Assembly (NCBI RefSeq): GCF_964204645.1
Contig: NC_134026.1
Span: 14,226,450-14,290,449 of the forward strand
Length of the DNA stretch: 64,000 nt
From: Tubulanus polymorphus
Lineage: Eukaryota > Nemertea > Palaeonemertea > Tubulaniformes > Tubulanidae
Direction of reading: 5' to 3'
Below the pieces are notes generated by a model, which did no database searches, was not told where the DNA came from, and saw nothing but the letters and a program-made list of their open reading frames with translations. This document shows, one piece after another, positions 55,104 through 64,000 of the stretch. The stretch's first letter is position 1. Each line of letters starts with the position of its first letter. Both the position numbers and the translations under genes were made by a program.

Positions 55104-56351
55104 ATGAGTGGGAGTTATATAAGTCCTTCTAAGATTTCTAGAATATCTAATGCTATTAAAGCAGAAAGATCACATCATATAATTACACATAATCCTTCAA
55201 ATATTAATCCCGATGAAACTTTATATGTTAGAATTCCTAGATTAACACAAAATACTTTTTATGTTCCAAATAGTATTTATTTATCAGCTGATATAAAAGT
55301 AACTGGTCATGATAATAATTATGTTGTTGATAATGTTGGGAGATATTTGATTAAAAAATTAACAATAAAGATTGGGTCTAGAAACAGTTTTCTCATTAGA
55401 TGATTATAATTTATTTATGCATTATAAAGATTTATGGTTAACTAAAGAAAATAGAAATAATATGATATTTCAGGGTATTCAATCGGAAAACCATAATAAA
55501 TTAAGATCAGGAGCTAATGACGCAATAGTAACTCGTGCCACAGATAATTTGATTAAAAAGTTTTGTGGAAGCAAATATAAAATTCCATTAGACTTTGAAT
55601 TGATAAATAATAATGCACCTTTATATAAATACGCAATTCAAGAAGATATTATATTTGAGATAACATTGATCCTGTAAATGAAATTGTATTATCTAGCGTT
55701 GTTAAAGATATGGGTTATAAATTATCAAATATATGTTTAGAATATAACACAGTAACTAATGAAAATATTGCTAGCACAATTCAAACTCAATACAATCAAG
55801 GATTTTCATTATTATATGATTATATTGATAAATTTAAAACTGTAACTATTAATGCAAATGTTGAAATAATTAATGAGAATATTAACTTCCCAAGAAGATC
55901 TATTAAAGGTATATTAATATTTTTTACCATTGCAACATATTCTAATGGTGCAATAAAGGTAGATATTTATTATAATCCTGAAATAACAAAAGTAGAAATA
56001 ACTATCGAAGGAATAGCAAATAAAATATTTTGTCAAGGAATGAGAATGATAGATCAGTGGCCAGAAATTAGAAAACATTTTTTGAATGAAAAAGTAAAAT
56101 CATTTGAAAATTGTAATATTAATCAAATTGATTATTATACCGGCAATAAATACGCATTATGGTTAGATTTTAGAACAACAGAGGATAATTCATTACATGG
56201 TTCTGGGAAAAAACTACAAAATACAAAAGATGAAATACAATTATTCATGAAAAAGAAAAAAGGAAGCTTAAATTTTAAAATGCCCATTTATATTATATCT
56301 GACGCGCAATTAAATATTGTAAATTCACAATTAGATAGTATTCAATATTAG
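55104..56351 (+). pseudogene. Major capsid protein (double jelly-roll type), Polinton C, two frameshifts
   Basis: About 415 codons overall. MSGSYISPSKISRISNAIKA, DETLYVRIPRLTQNTFYVPN, YLIKKLTIKIG in frame 3. One extra base near 55380 moves it to frame 1 (LFMHYKDLWLTKENRNNMIF, YKYAIQEDIIFEITL). One missing base near 55668 returns it to frame 3 (MGYKLSNICLEYNTVTNENI; GMRMIDQWPEIRKHFLNEKV; NKYALWLDFRTTEDNSLHGS; TAA 56349). Copy D is unbroken at both sites, so these are losses in C. Family from overall pattern and gene context. Confidence 0.72.
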
Positions 56352-56381
56352 AAATATAAAGTTAAAATTAAGGATATATAA

Positions 56382-57505
56382 ATGGGTGGTAAAAAAACTC
56401 CTAATACTAAAGAACAATATTTAAGAAATTTATATTACAACCCTGAGAGTTCGGTTGCTTATTCTTCTACCAAAAATATATGGCGTCAAGTAAAACAAGA
56501 TAAATTAGATAAGACAATCCCACAAAATTTAGTTAAATATAAAGATATAAATGAATTTATGTTAGAACAACCAACATACACAACACATAAAAAAATTGTT
56601 AGAAAATATAAAACTCGTAAAACTATGGTAAGTTATGTAGATCAACAGTGGCAAGGAGATTTAATTGATATGAAAAATGTTAAGAAAGATAATGATGATT
56701 ATTGGTGGTTATTGAATATAATTGATATTTTTAGTTGTTATGTATGGAGTTTCCCACTTTATAGAAAAGATGCTGTACAAACATCAAATGTTTTAAGAAA
56801 ATTTCTTTCGGATGATAAACTAAAACCAGAAAAAATACAATTTGATGATGGAAAAGAGTTTGATAATTCACTTGTTCATGAACTCTTAGACAATCATAAT
56901 ATTAAATATTTTTCAACAAAATCGGATAAAAAAGCGGAAGTTGTTGAACGATTTAATAGAACATTAAGAACAAGAATGTGGAAATATTTTACAGCAAATA
57001 ATACTTTTAAATGGATTGATGTTTTACCAAAATTGATAGAAGGATATAATAATTCTTATCATTCTTCTATTGGAATGAAACCTATTGATGCTAGAAAACC
57101 TGAAAATGCTGAAATTGGAATAATTTATATGGAGCATTTGTTATAGATGATTTTGGTGAACCTAAATTTAAAGTTGGTCAAAATGTTAGAATTTCTAAGT
57201 ATAAAAAGATATTTGACAAAGGATACGATCGAAATTTTACTAGGGAAATATATAAAATAAAAAAGGTAATAACAACAAAACCATATGTCTATAAATTAGA
57301 AGATTTAGATGGTGAAGAAGTTGATGGCTACTTTTACGAAGAAGAATTAAGTTTAACTACTGAAAATCTAGAACAAGAATATAAAATTGAAAAAGTATTA
57401 AAAACAAAAACTATTAAAAGAAAAAAATATTCTTTAGTAAAATGGGTTGGATGGCCAGATAAATTCAATGAATGGATATTGTCAAGTAAAATTAAAAATA
57501 TATAA
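56382..57505 (+). pseudogene. RVE-family integrase with chromo-like C-terminal domain, Polinton C, one frameshift
   Basis: The first 254 codons are open: N-terminal helical part, then the DDE core with D93 (QWQGDLIDM), D155 (KIQFDDGKEF) and E189 (VVERFNRTLRTRMW), spaced as in retroviral integrases. LLNIIDIFSCYVWSF and KLIEGYNNSYHSSIGMKP are also typical. A one-base shift near 57127 puts the C-terminal SH3/chromo-like part (FGEPKFKVGQNVRISKYKK; DGYFYEEELSL; KYSLVKWVGWPDKFNEWIL) in frame 2, to TAA 57503. Start in TATATAAATGG. It would cut target DNA with 6-base staggers, agreeing with the GCTGTT duplication. Confidence 0.85.
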
Positions 57506-58066
57506 ATGAATAAGGAATTATTTATATTTGAGCCTCATAATATGTTAATTTCTGGTGTAACAAATTGTGGAAAAACTTATTTTATATTAAATTTATTAGA
57601 AACTGTTTATGAAAACTATTTTGATAATATAGTATTTTTTTGTCCAACATATGAATTTAATCAAACTTATGATAGAAATATTACTAGAAATAATAAATTT
57701 ATTATATTTGATCCTAAAACAGTAAAAGAAAATTTAGATAATTGTATTAAAATAGCAATAGATATTTATAAAGGATCAAATACATTATTCATTATAGATG
57801 ATTGTGCTAATCTACATGATTCAAAAATTACAGAAAGTGAGTTATGCTATTTAGCTTTTTCTGGCAGACATTTTGGGATAACAACTTGGGTTTTAAATCA
57901 AAAATATAATTCAATTGTTAAAGACTTTAGAGAAAACATTAGATTTCTAGTTTTATTCTACAATAAAGATAGAAAATGGATAAAAAATGCACTTGAGGAA
58001 AATGATATTATTCCACATGATTTACATAATGAATATATGGATAAATTGAAAAATATTAAAAGATGA
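57506..58066 (+). CDS. Packaging ATPase (FtsK/HerA, A32-like), Polinton C
   Basis: 186 residues, open. Walker A GVTNCGKT (17-24), Walker B IIDD within TLFIIDDCANLHDS (96-99), and the downstream GRHFGITTWVLNQKYN with the sensor Asn/Gln. Length and motif spelling are those of the genome-packaging ATPases of Polintons, virophages and adenovirus-like elements. The ATG immediately follows the integrase stop (TATATAAATG). Together with MCP and PEN it supports a virion-forming ancestor. Confidence 0.88.
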   Translation: MNKELFIFEPHNMLISGVTNCGKTYFILNLLETVYENYFDNIVFFCPTYEFNQTYDRNITRNNKFIIFDPKTVKENLDNCIKIAIDIYKGSNTLFIIDDCANLHDSKITESELCYLAFSGRHFGITTWVLNQKYNSIVKDFRENIRFLVLFYNKDRKWIKNALEENDIIPHDLHNEYMDKLKNIKR

Positions 58067-58094
58067 AAATTACTATTTAGATTACAACACCCAT

Positions 58095-58400
58095 TTAAAT
58101 ATGAATTTATTTAAATTCAACTAGCTTGTTGATCTAGTTGAATTCTAGTAACATTCTAGTTGAATTCTAGTTATTAGTAGTTGAAACAAAAATAAAATAA
58201 AATTCAACAATATTTTAACTAGCTTGTTAATCTAGTATATTTTTAGTTACATTCTAGTTGAATTCTAGTTATTAGTAGTTGAAACAAAAATCAACTAAAT
58301 TTAACAAGAAATAAATAAAAACAACAATATTTCAACTAGCTCGTTAATCTAGTTGAATTCTAGTTACATTCTAGTTGAATTCTAGTTGCAACAACACAAC
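58095..58400. repeat. CTAG-rich tandem repeat array, Polinton C
   Basis: Three units of about 100 bases starting 'caactagctTgtta/gatctag', each carrying two or three 'ctagttgaattctagtt' motifs. Many are themselves near-palindromes around GAATTC. Located between the ATPase and G12. Related blocks lie in copies B and D. Confidence 0.8.
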
Positions 58401-58419
58401 GATTTTTTTTGTTATATAA

Positions 58420-59025
58420 ATGGTAGGTGAAAAGAAAGTAAAATCTAAAAATGGTGATGTTCCAATTGAAAAAACTTAAGATGATTTAGGAATGACAGAA
58501 AACAAATTAATTCCAGATGATGGTGCTTTAAATAATGTTACAACAAATAATAATTATGAATATTATCTTTATTGTAAACATCAATTAGAAATATTAATAG
58601 CATCTGGAAAATGTAAAAATTTTGTCGGTAAAAATTTAACTTATAATGAATTAGATACAATGAAATCAGATGAAATTATTAGATTATTTAGGATTTATGA
58701 AGCCGCGAGAACAGCTAGAATTAATGACGCGATATCAGAAAATGTAGTAAAAGGTTATAGTAAATTATGTAATTATATACTACCAATTGAAGATGAAAAT
58801 AGATTATATTCCGATTTAAAAAATGATTATTTAGTTATGACTGAATTAAATAAATGGATTGGATATTTATCATTTCAATTAGGTGGATTTATGACATTAT
58901 TATCAACTGGGGTTATAACATTTTCAAATATTGAAAGTAAAAATATTTCTATAATAAATGAGCGAGGTGGAAGAAGTGAAGGAATTAACTGTGAAGAAAA
59001 AACCGAGTTCACAGAAACAAATTGA
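58420..59025 (+). pseudogene. G12 conserved Polinton membrane protein, Polinton C (one in-frame stop)
   Basis: From ATG 58420 in TATATAAATGG, 19 codons to a TAA (58477-58479), then open in the same frame. HQLEILIASGKCKNFVG, YNELDTMKSDEIIRLFRIYE, RINDAISENVVKGYSKLCNY, YSDLKNDYLVMTELNKWIGY, and a hydrophobic segment LGGFMTLLSTGVITF near the end. This protein type recurs in invertebrate Polintons without known role. Initiation at ATG 58492 after the stop could still give 177 residues. Its last 68 bases overlap G13. Confidence 0.55.
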
Positions 59026-59245
59026 ATGGTCTCGGCAATTAGGAATTAAATCACAAGAATATAAAAAAGCTGTAAAAGAAAAAATAAGTAATAAAAACGT
59101 TAATGAAAATAGTGAAAATATTGTTATTTCTACTCCTTCTAATAATAGAATATTTGATAAATGTCTATATTTTACAGTTGGATTTGTAATTGTATTCATT
59201 TTGATTGGGTGTAATTGGTATAAGAAATTAAAAAAAAATTCATGA
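58958..59245 (+). CDS. G13 small single-span membrane protein, Polinton C
   Basis: 95 residues, start in AATAAATGAG inside the 3' end of G12. Charged N-terminus MSEVEEVKELTVKKKPSSQK, IEWSRQLGIKSQEYKKAVKE, then a C-terminal span (CLYFTVGFVIVFILIGCNWY) and a basic end. A homolog is recognisable in fragment E. Tail-anchored topology; function unknown. Weaker coding text continues to about 59370. Confidence 0.58.
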   Translation: MSEVEEVKELTVKKKPSSQKQIEWSRQLGIKSQEYKKAVKEKISNKNVNENSENIVISTPSNNRIFDKCLYFTVGFVIVFILIGCNWYKKLKKNS

Positions 59246-59392
59246 TATTAATAATTCTGAAACAACTGCTATCAAAAATGAAAATACTTCTGAAATTCCA
59301 AAATTTATAATAAAAAAATGGATTAATATTTTAGAAAAAAAAGCAAAAAAAATAATTTTTTTAATTAATTGAATATCTCACTACTTTTGTCT

Positions 59393-59422
59393 ATCTATGC
59401 GGAGCAATTAAATTGCCCAGAT
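59393..59422 (-). promoter_or_regulatory. Conserved intergenic stem-loop, Polinton C copy
   Basis: On the minus strand ATCT, GGGCAATT, AATTG-C-TCC, GCAT, AGAT. It sits between the convergent 3' ends of G13 and LPD, where a bidirectional transcription end would be expected. Flanking bases 'gaatccgaaatgactt' are also shared with copy E. Confidence 0.58.
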
Positions 59423-59476
59423 AAGTCATTTCGGATTCTTAATATTCATTATTTTTATTAATTTATTTTTTTTAAT

Positions 59477-59804
59477 TTAATCAACAATTTCTAAATTATG
59501 ATGGCCATCTTCATTTTTTCCATGATAGATTATTTTAAATCCTTCTAAATCTTTTAATTCCTCTGTACTCAATGAAGTCCATTTATCAGGTAAAATACTT
59601 AAAATTCTCGCGATGTACTAACATTACAGTAGCTTAAATTCGCTGATACTTTCTCTCCATATTTAGTTTTTATCTTTTCTAATTTCAATATTTTATGTTC
59701 AATTTCTTTTGTAACATCAACTAACTTTTTTATTTCAAATATGTTTTTTTTGCTGGTTTAATTCTGTTATTTATTGTTGCTAAGAATGCTTTTCTATCTC
59801 CCAT
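59477..59804 (-). pseudogene. LPD small protein, Polinton C
   Basis: ATG 59804 in TAATAAATGGG, 18 bases inside the right terminal repeat, reading inward. MGDRKAFLATINNRIKPAKK, a stop and frame changes near 59690-59745, then LPDKWTSLSTEELKDLEGFK and IIYHGKNEDGHHNLEIVD to the stop at 59477. Same C-terminal pattern as LPD of A and B, but without the TAG those copies carry. Confidence 0.6.
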
Positions 59805-59821
59805 TTATTAGGAAAAGAAAT

Positions 59822-59889
59822 TACTTGTGGTGATGAGTGGTGTCTAGTACTCAAGTACTCTGGTATGAAAACGCCATCTTCTAATTACT
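59822..59889 (-). repeat. Right terminal inverted repeat of Polinton C
   Basis: Reverse complement of 48132-48199 with one difference (the central palindrome reads AGTACTCAAGTACT here). Ends ...CTTCTAATTACT. Confidence 0.95.
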
Positions 59890-59895
59890 GCTGTT
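59890..59895. repeat. Target-site duplication (GCTGTT), right of Polinton C
   Basis: Second copy of the six bases at 48126-48131. Confidence 0.9.
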
Positions 59896-60439
59896 GTTGT
59901 TACCATTAACAACGACCGAACATCGAAAGTAATAGACACTGCAATTCGGGCAAAATATCATACATTGAAAATTTATTCAGCATGACAAAACAGCTACAGT
60001 CAAATTAGATGTAACACTCATAATTTCTGATTCTGCATCGTCACTTTCTTGTGATAAACTTCTTGTTACCTAAAAGAGAAATATATCTAGAGCGTAGAAT
60101 AGAATTAACTTGGAGTTGTAGTTGGCAAATATAAATTGCTGCACATATTTAAAGGTTTCTAATTAAGTAACCCCTTTCCCGATTTCTTAATAACTACAAA
60201 AACGGTACTTACATTTAGAACTGTAAACTCCGAATTGTATTACAAGAGAGAAATATATGTGTCCTGTTTATATACGTGCTTATATCTAACTGCTTCAATG
60301 AAACATTGAACGGCTACATCTGTTTGATCAATCAATATTCAAATTAATTACTTCAATACAACTAAATGGAGTGAGCGCGCAACATAGGTTTTGAGACAAG
60401 CAATTTTCATATAGATCGGGCGTCGCAGTTTTTGTACGA

Positions 60440-60960
60440 CATGCTTATTGTAAAGAATGGAACTTACTAATAAATTGCAAAAAAACTAAAGTAATTCTCG
60501 AAGGGAAGACTACGAAACCCCCCGGAGTTTAATATAAACGGTCGAGTGTTGGAGTTAGTATATAACTATAAGTATTTGGGTATACTATTCCCCATACCGG
60601 GTCTTTTGTTCAGTGCCGAAAAGCGTTAGCAAACCAAGCGCGGCGGGCTATGTTCTCTGTTTTAAAAAAGGTTAGGTAATATTCACTCGACGTTGATGTT
60701 AGTTTAAAGCTATATGATAGCATGGTATTACCAATTCTATTATTTGGATGTGGAATTTGGGGTTACGAAAATCTCGGAGTTCTCGAGTGCGTGCGGCAAA
60801 TTTTTTTAAATATTTACTCAAGTTAAAGAAATCAACTAATAGCTCATTTGTCTATGGATAACTTGGCCGTTTTCCTCTCGAAGTTTATGTGCAGCTCAGA
60901 ATTGTAAAATCTTGTCCGAAATTAACATCTGATGATAAATCATAGTCAAAGGTTTACATA
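60440..60960 (+). pseudogene. LINE reverse transcriptase, C-terminal (thumb) region
   Basis: Reads YCKEWNLLINCKKTKVILEG, then ALANQARRAMFSVLKKVR, LDVDVSLKLYDSMVLPILLF with GCGIWGYENLGVLECVRQ. This is the stretch after the RT palm ('W.L.IN..KTK'; 'KLYDS.VLPILLYGCE.WG') of non-LTR elements common in marine invertebrates. Several stops. An AT-rich tail with 'aaattcaaattcaaattt' ends near 61105. The flanks 59896-60439 and 60961-61798 show nothing else. Confidence 0.72.
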
Positions 60961-61798
60961 CGCAAATGTTTAATACATTTCTAATGTTAAATGTTGCAAT
61001 GTATATTGTAAAATAATTTTGTGCTCTGTGCAATTGTTTAATTGTGGAGTAAATAAACTAATTGTAAAATATTCAAATAAAATTCAAATTCAAATTTATT
61101 TTATTACATCATATTTACAAAGCATATCATTGGTTCATGCAGTAATAAAGATTAGGACAGAACAAATATTATTATAGAATTTTCAAAATGGTAATGAATT
61201 TCTATAACTAAATGAATATTATTTTTCTAATAACTAGATCAAGAGTGACTCTCCCGTTTATTGGGAAACACACGCAACTAGTGGAATAGGTTTGATATTA
61301 ACACACATGGTGTAGGTATAAACTGTTCATCAGTATAGAATTTGTAAAACATAAAAACCGAAATCAACATCGGTCGAGACCCAGACAAAATCAATTCATA
61401 ATTTATTCATTGGATCTACGCTACAATATATGTATTTATTCAAATATTTCAATAAAAAGATTAACTTCTTAAAACTATTCCAAGTCATAATACGCTCTTA
61501 TCTGTCAATTTACTCAATCTATGGACTCAGCAGGTGCTTAAGATGAGTTCTTAATAGGACAGATCCATTTTTAGCGTGGTGATAATACAGGATCGTGGTG
61601 TTTGAATGGCAAAATAAATGCCTGGTCGAATAAATTCATATTTGTTTATTTGCATGTCCGCATACGTTCGGTTTCAAAGCTGAATCACATTTGAAGTTTA
61701 CACAGTGGTTGCATATTAGGTTCGAATATACCAATGCATTTTATTCTATGTATCGGTATTTCAATTTACTACAATTCCCATCCTCCTGAATGTCTTTG

Positions 61799-61836
61799 CA
61801 GAAAACCCGTCATCGCTGCTTTGCAGCTATATTTCA
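61799..61836. repeat. Dispersed repeat end with GCTGC/GCAGC hairpin
   Basis: 'gcagaaaacccgtcatcgct', then GCTTTGCAGCTATATTT. Matches 47682-47712. Here too it lies directly beside Polinton sequence. Confidence 0.5.
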
Positions 61837-61844
61837 TCATAAAA

Positions 61845-62125
61845 TTGTTCCTTTGTAAGCTCAGTTATCTTAAAATCATTACATGATTTATAAAAAGAAT
61901 ATGGCGTGGCACCTGTATATCTCATTCATTGAAAATCATCATTATTTGGAAAGTGTTGTTTCAATACTTTTAATTCACCATCGATCAAACTTTTTGATAA
62001 ATTATCTAATGAACTATTTAAAAACCTATATGAGTCTATAAATCTTAAGCGACCGAATTGGAAAGATATATAATTTTCAGATGTTTTAGCTAGCATTCTA
62101 AATCTATAAGTTGGTATTTTGGGTG
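61845..62125 (-). pseudogene. Polinton polymerase fragment F
   Basis: Minus strand: RMLAKTSENYISFQFGRLRF, YRFLNSSLDNLSKSLIDGEL, then YTGATPYSFYKSCNDFKITE. Corresponds to the region before MILADIFEKF in copy D (about 42070-42320). One stop, otherwise open for about 90 codons. No other Polinton gene adjoins. Confidence 0.7.
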
Positions 62126-62129
62126 GTGG

Positions 62130-62480
62130 TGATGATGATTGGTATTGATTTGGTATTGTTATTTTTCACAAACATTTTACGATCCTTAAGGTAGATGCTA
62201 AACCAATTATATGCATGTCCACGAACCCCATAATGTGCTTATTTGAATAAAAGGTTGTCTATATTGAGTGAGTCGAATGTTTTCGATAAATCTAAAAATA
62301 AACCTAATGGGTAGTTATTGTTTTCTAAATTATAGATAATATTCCCAATGAAATCAGTCATGGCATGGATAGTGGAATGATTAGGTCGAAATCCGTATTG
62401 ACTGGGGTTTATAATTTTGTGTTTAGTGAAAAATTTGTATAATCGCGTATGACCTAGTTTCTCTTGGACTTTTGATAGGG
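62130..62480 (-). pseudogene. LINE reverse transcriptase, palm region
   Basis: Minus strand: LGHTRLYKFFTKHKIINPSQ, YGFRPNHSTIHAMTDFIGNI, LGLFLDLSKTFDSLNIDNLL, a stop, then HYGVRGHAYNW. 'QYGFR..HST.HA' and 'FLDLSKAFD' are non-LTR RT motifs 2a and A; the catalytic Asp (LDLSKTFD) is kept. It abuts Polinton fragment F. A different region of RT, and opposite strand, from the piece at 60440. Confidence 0.75.
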
Positions 62481-62533
62481 TTGGTAGAAGATATATATGG
62501 CGGTAGTTATTGAACAGTTGCTTGTTACCATTT

Positions 62534-62632
62534 TTAGGGTTTTCTGTTTCTTCACAAAAAACCCTATTGAGATTCGCGTGATTGGGTTTTCTGTTAATTC
62601 ACAGAAAACCCTATTGATTGAGATTCGCGTGT
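62534..62632. repeat. Short tandem duplication with inverted arms
   Basis: Two units of about 50 bases, each 'gggttttctgt...caca(g)aaaaccctattgagattcgcg'. Small frames on both strands here are products of the repeat. Confidence 0.65.
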
Positions 62633-62819
62633 TTCTTATTATCATTTTATGTCACACTATTTTCACTAAAAGAACATAGGCTTTGTTACCTTGCCACTGT
62701 TGTCGATACAATCCGTATGATATCCTTCAGCTCACTTTGATCTACAAATACTCTGTGCGTATTCTGATAAATGAACGTAACAAAAGCGCTGTAAACATCG
62801 AAAATTGGGTCCCATTCAA

Positions 62820-63225
62820 TGAGGCGACATGTTTTTCTGAGTCGTCATCCCGAAATCCACAGGAGGTTGCTCGTCACTTCGTTTATCAATTCAAGTGTAA
62901 ATAAACAAATTTATTGCCGCAAGACGTCACATTCAGCCGCGGTTTTTAAACAGTAATTTATAACCATTACCCATTTTCCTCATCAAATCATATTATCGAT
63001 ATACAGGAAATTTAATGCTCTTGATTTTAAAAGCACTGTCGAGCCAGTAACATCGACGAATCGACGTGTGTCTCTTCGTCGTCGTTCCGGGGATCAGCTG
63101 TGAGTTTCTCCTCATCATGACAATCAAATGAAGTACAAATAAATTTATTACTACCAGTGATTTGGCCGCGGGCTTCAAACAGTTAGTTTAACAATACCTA
63201 ATTTTCTGTACCAAATTTACTGTAT
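62820..63225. repeat. Diverged tandem duplication, unit about 240 bp
   Basis: Shared order in both units: 'gt(c)gtc/gtcgt..ccgg', 'aaataaatttatt', 'ccgcggttttaaacagt', 'taaccattaccca/aacaatacctaatttt'. Noncoding. From here to 63955 no gene is seen. Confidence 0.45.
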
Positions 63226-63955
63226 ATTTACTAGGATAAATCATTAGAGTACCGGTGAGTCGTAGGCATACGTGGCAAAAAATTTATATTTACATTTTTC
63301 TTTTGTTCAAAGATTCATCTTAACCGCTGGAGGTCCCCCGTTATGCCGATAAACACACTAAAACACTTGAATAAAATTGCGAAAACTGTGTCAGAAATTG
63401 ATTTTATTATGTAAAATCGTAGAAAAGGTGCCCAGGTTGGTAGGTTCCGGTAGGCTATTTGACGCTGTTTGTAGGTTGAAAGCTGTGAACGCTGATACAG
63501 TGAGTGTAGTGCACACGTTTGGATTGTCTTTACAAACAGAAAGGGGAGCGTGCGCACTGCAAACAAGATGGCAGAAACTCTCTTGTGAAAAAATTGGGTC
63601 CCAGGCAACAACTTTATAGCGGATAATTAATGAATATGTACCGAATAAATAATTTTGTACTATGATATTTGGCATTTATTGCCAGCCTCAACCACGGCAC
63701 AAGCCCCTATGAACTAAACTATGAGTCCATTCTTATATGAATATGAATAGTGCTTTTCGGCGTTCTAATGCATTTTCTAACCCGATAGTAATTCCTCATC
63801 AGCATCTATTATAAACACAACATTTTGGCCCAAGATAGAGTTTAATACACAATCAATATACAGAGAAAATTACAATTTTCAGTGAAGGGCTACTCGAACT
63901 GTTGAATAAATAAACCACCAAACGGTGTAAACGACAAAATCCATTTTGATTTCAG

Positions 63956-64000
63956 GTCATAAGTGTGAAAGACAACGATAGTCTAGCAGCAAGACTTGCG
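63956..64000 (+). CDS. ALDH18A1: P5CS exon (glutamate-5-kinase domain), continues beyond window
   Basis: After 'ttgatttcag' the frame reads VISVKDNDSLAARLA to the window edge. This is the invariant 'DNDSLAARLA' nucleotide-binding segment of glutamate-5-kinase and follows LQG of the preceding exon without a gap. Confidence 0.94.

Larger units (their letters stand above)
48132..59889 (+). mobile_element. Polinton/Maverick copy C (complete ends, polymerase deleted)
   Basis: 11758 bp, starting AG and ending CT, with 68-base terminal inverted repeats that differ at one base and a matching 6-base target duplication. Contents left to right: polymerase N-terminal piece (+), ZF2 (-), PEN, G3, G4, G5, G6, G7, G8, MCP, INT, ATPase, CTAG repeats, G12, G13 (all +), hairpin, LPD (-). 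PEN, G3-G7, ATPase and G13 are open. G8, MCP, INT and G12 have one or two breaks each. The youngest-looking copy of the window. Confidence 0.93.

Noticed and set aside
58095-58400. CRISPR array
   Set aside because: Repeats are adjacent, imperfect and lack unique spacers; the context is eukaryotic.
1-64000. Bacterial, free-living viral or contaminant origin of the Polinton blocks
   Set aside because: They lie between P5CS exons with splice sites. Copy C has a target duplication in flanking DNA and most copies are decayed, so this is integrated nuclear DNA.

Overview
The window is an animal nuclear locus, most likely from a marine invertebrate. It lies entirely inside the gene for delta-1-pyrroline-5-carboxylate synthase (P5CS, ALDH18A1 type), read on the + strand. 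Five collinear exons of the glutamate-5-kinase half are visible: up to 160, 35885-36025, 37259-37366, 38273-38425 and 63956 to the window end. Each carries recognisable P5CS protein sequence, ends in phase 0, and is bounded by splice sites. Everything else is intron. Intron 1 (about 35.7 kb) and intron 4 (about 25.5 kb) are swollen by mobile elements, so most of the window is transposon and virus-like DNA rather than host coding sequence.

The dominant cargo is Polinton/Maverick DNA (virus-like transposons with capsid genes), in six pieces. A: 5782-14392 (left end, protein-primed polymerase with an intein, a LINE piece, then virion genes). B: 22648-33785 (both ends, about 11.1 kb). C: 48132-59889 (both ends, 11758 bp, 68-bp terminal inverted repeats, perfect 6-bp target duplication GCTGTT). 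D: 40803-47508 (rearranged, truncated). E: 36130-37250, in intron 2. F: 61845-62125, a polymerase scrap. Copies carry stops and frameshifts, but several C genes are still open. In C the order is: polymerase N-terminal zinc-finger piece (+), ZF2 zinc-finger gene (-), penton-like gene PEN, G3, G4, G5, G6, G7, G8, major capsid MCP, integrase INT, packaging ATPase ATP, a CTAG-repeat block, G12, G13 (all +), then LPD (-) at the right end. These labels (LPD after its residues; G3-G13 for unnamed conserved genes) are mine. In B the LPD-to-MCP block runs rightward from the left end while zinc finger, HNH endonuclease, small membrane genes, INT and ATPase run leftward from the right end, the two halves converging on a TA microsatellite.

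The most notable signal is an intein with an inserted LAGLIDADG/DOD-type endonuclease inside the YxDTDS motif of the Polinton polymerase. It is seen in copy A and, eroded, in copy D. Other points: nearly every Polinton gene starts at a TAAATG box; three copies share an intergenic hairpin with compensatory base changes; CTAG-rich repeats recur; both full-length copies lack a polymerase; and an intact HNH nuclease frame sits in decayed copy B.

Other insertions: a decayed Helitron (about 15850-20330, - strand) with a mutated HUH motif; a second Helitron helicase piece (40080-40377); LINE fragments (9540-10648, 60440-60960, 62130-62480); a Penelope-like scrap (4371-4563); a fold-back element (34425-34747); and a repeat family at 20340-22233. 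Stretches 161-4370, 14438-15840, 21051-21949, 22234-22647, 33786-34424, 34748-35884, 37367-38272, 38426-40079, 40378-40802, 59896-60439, 60961-61844 and 62640-63955 show no gene I can support.
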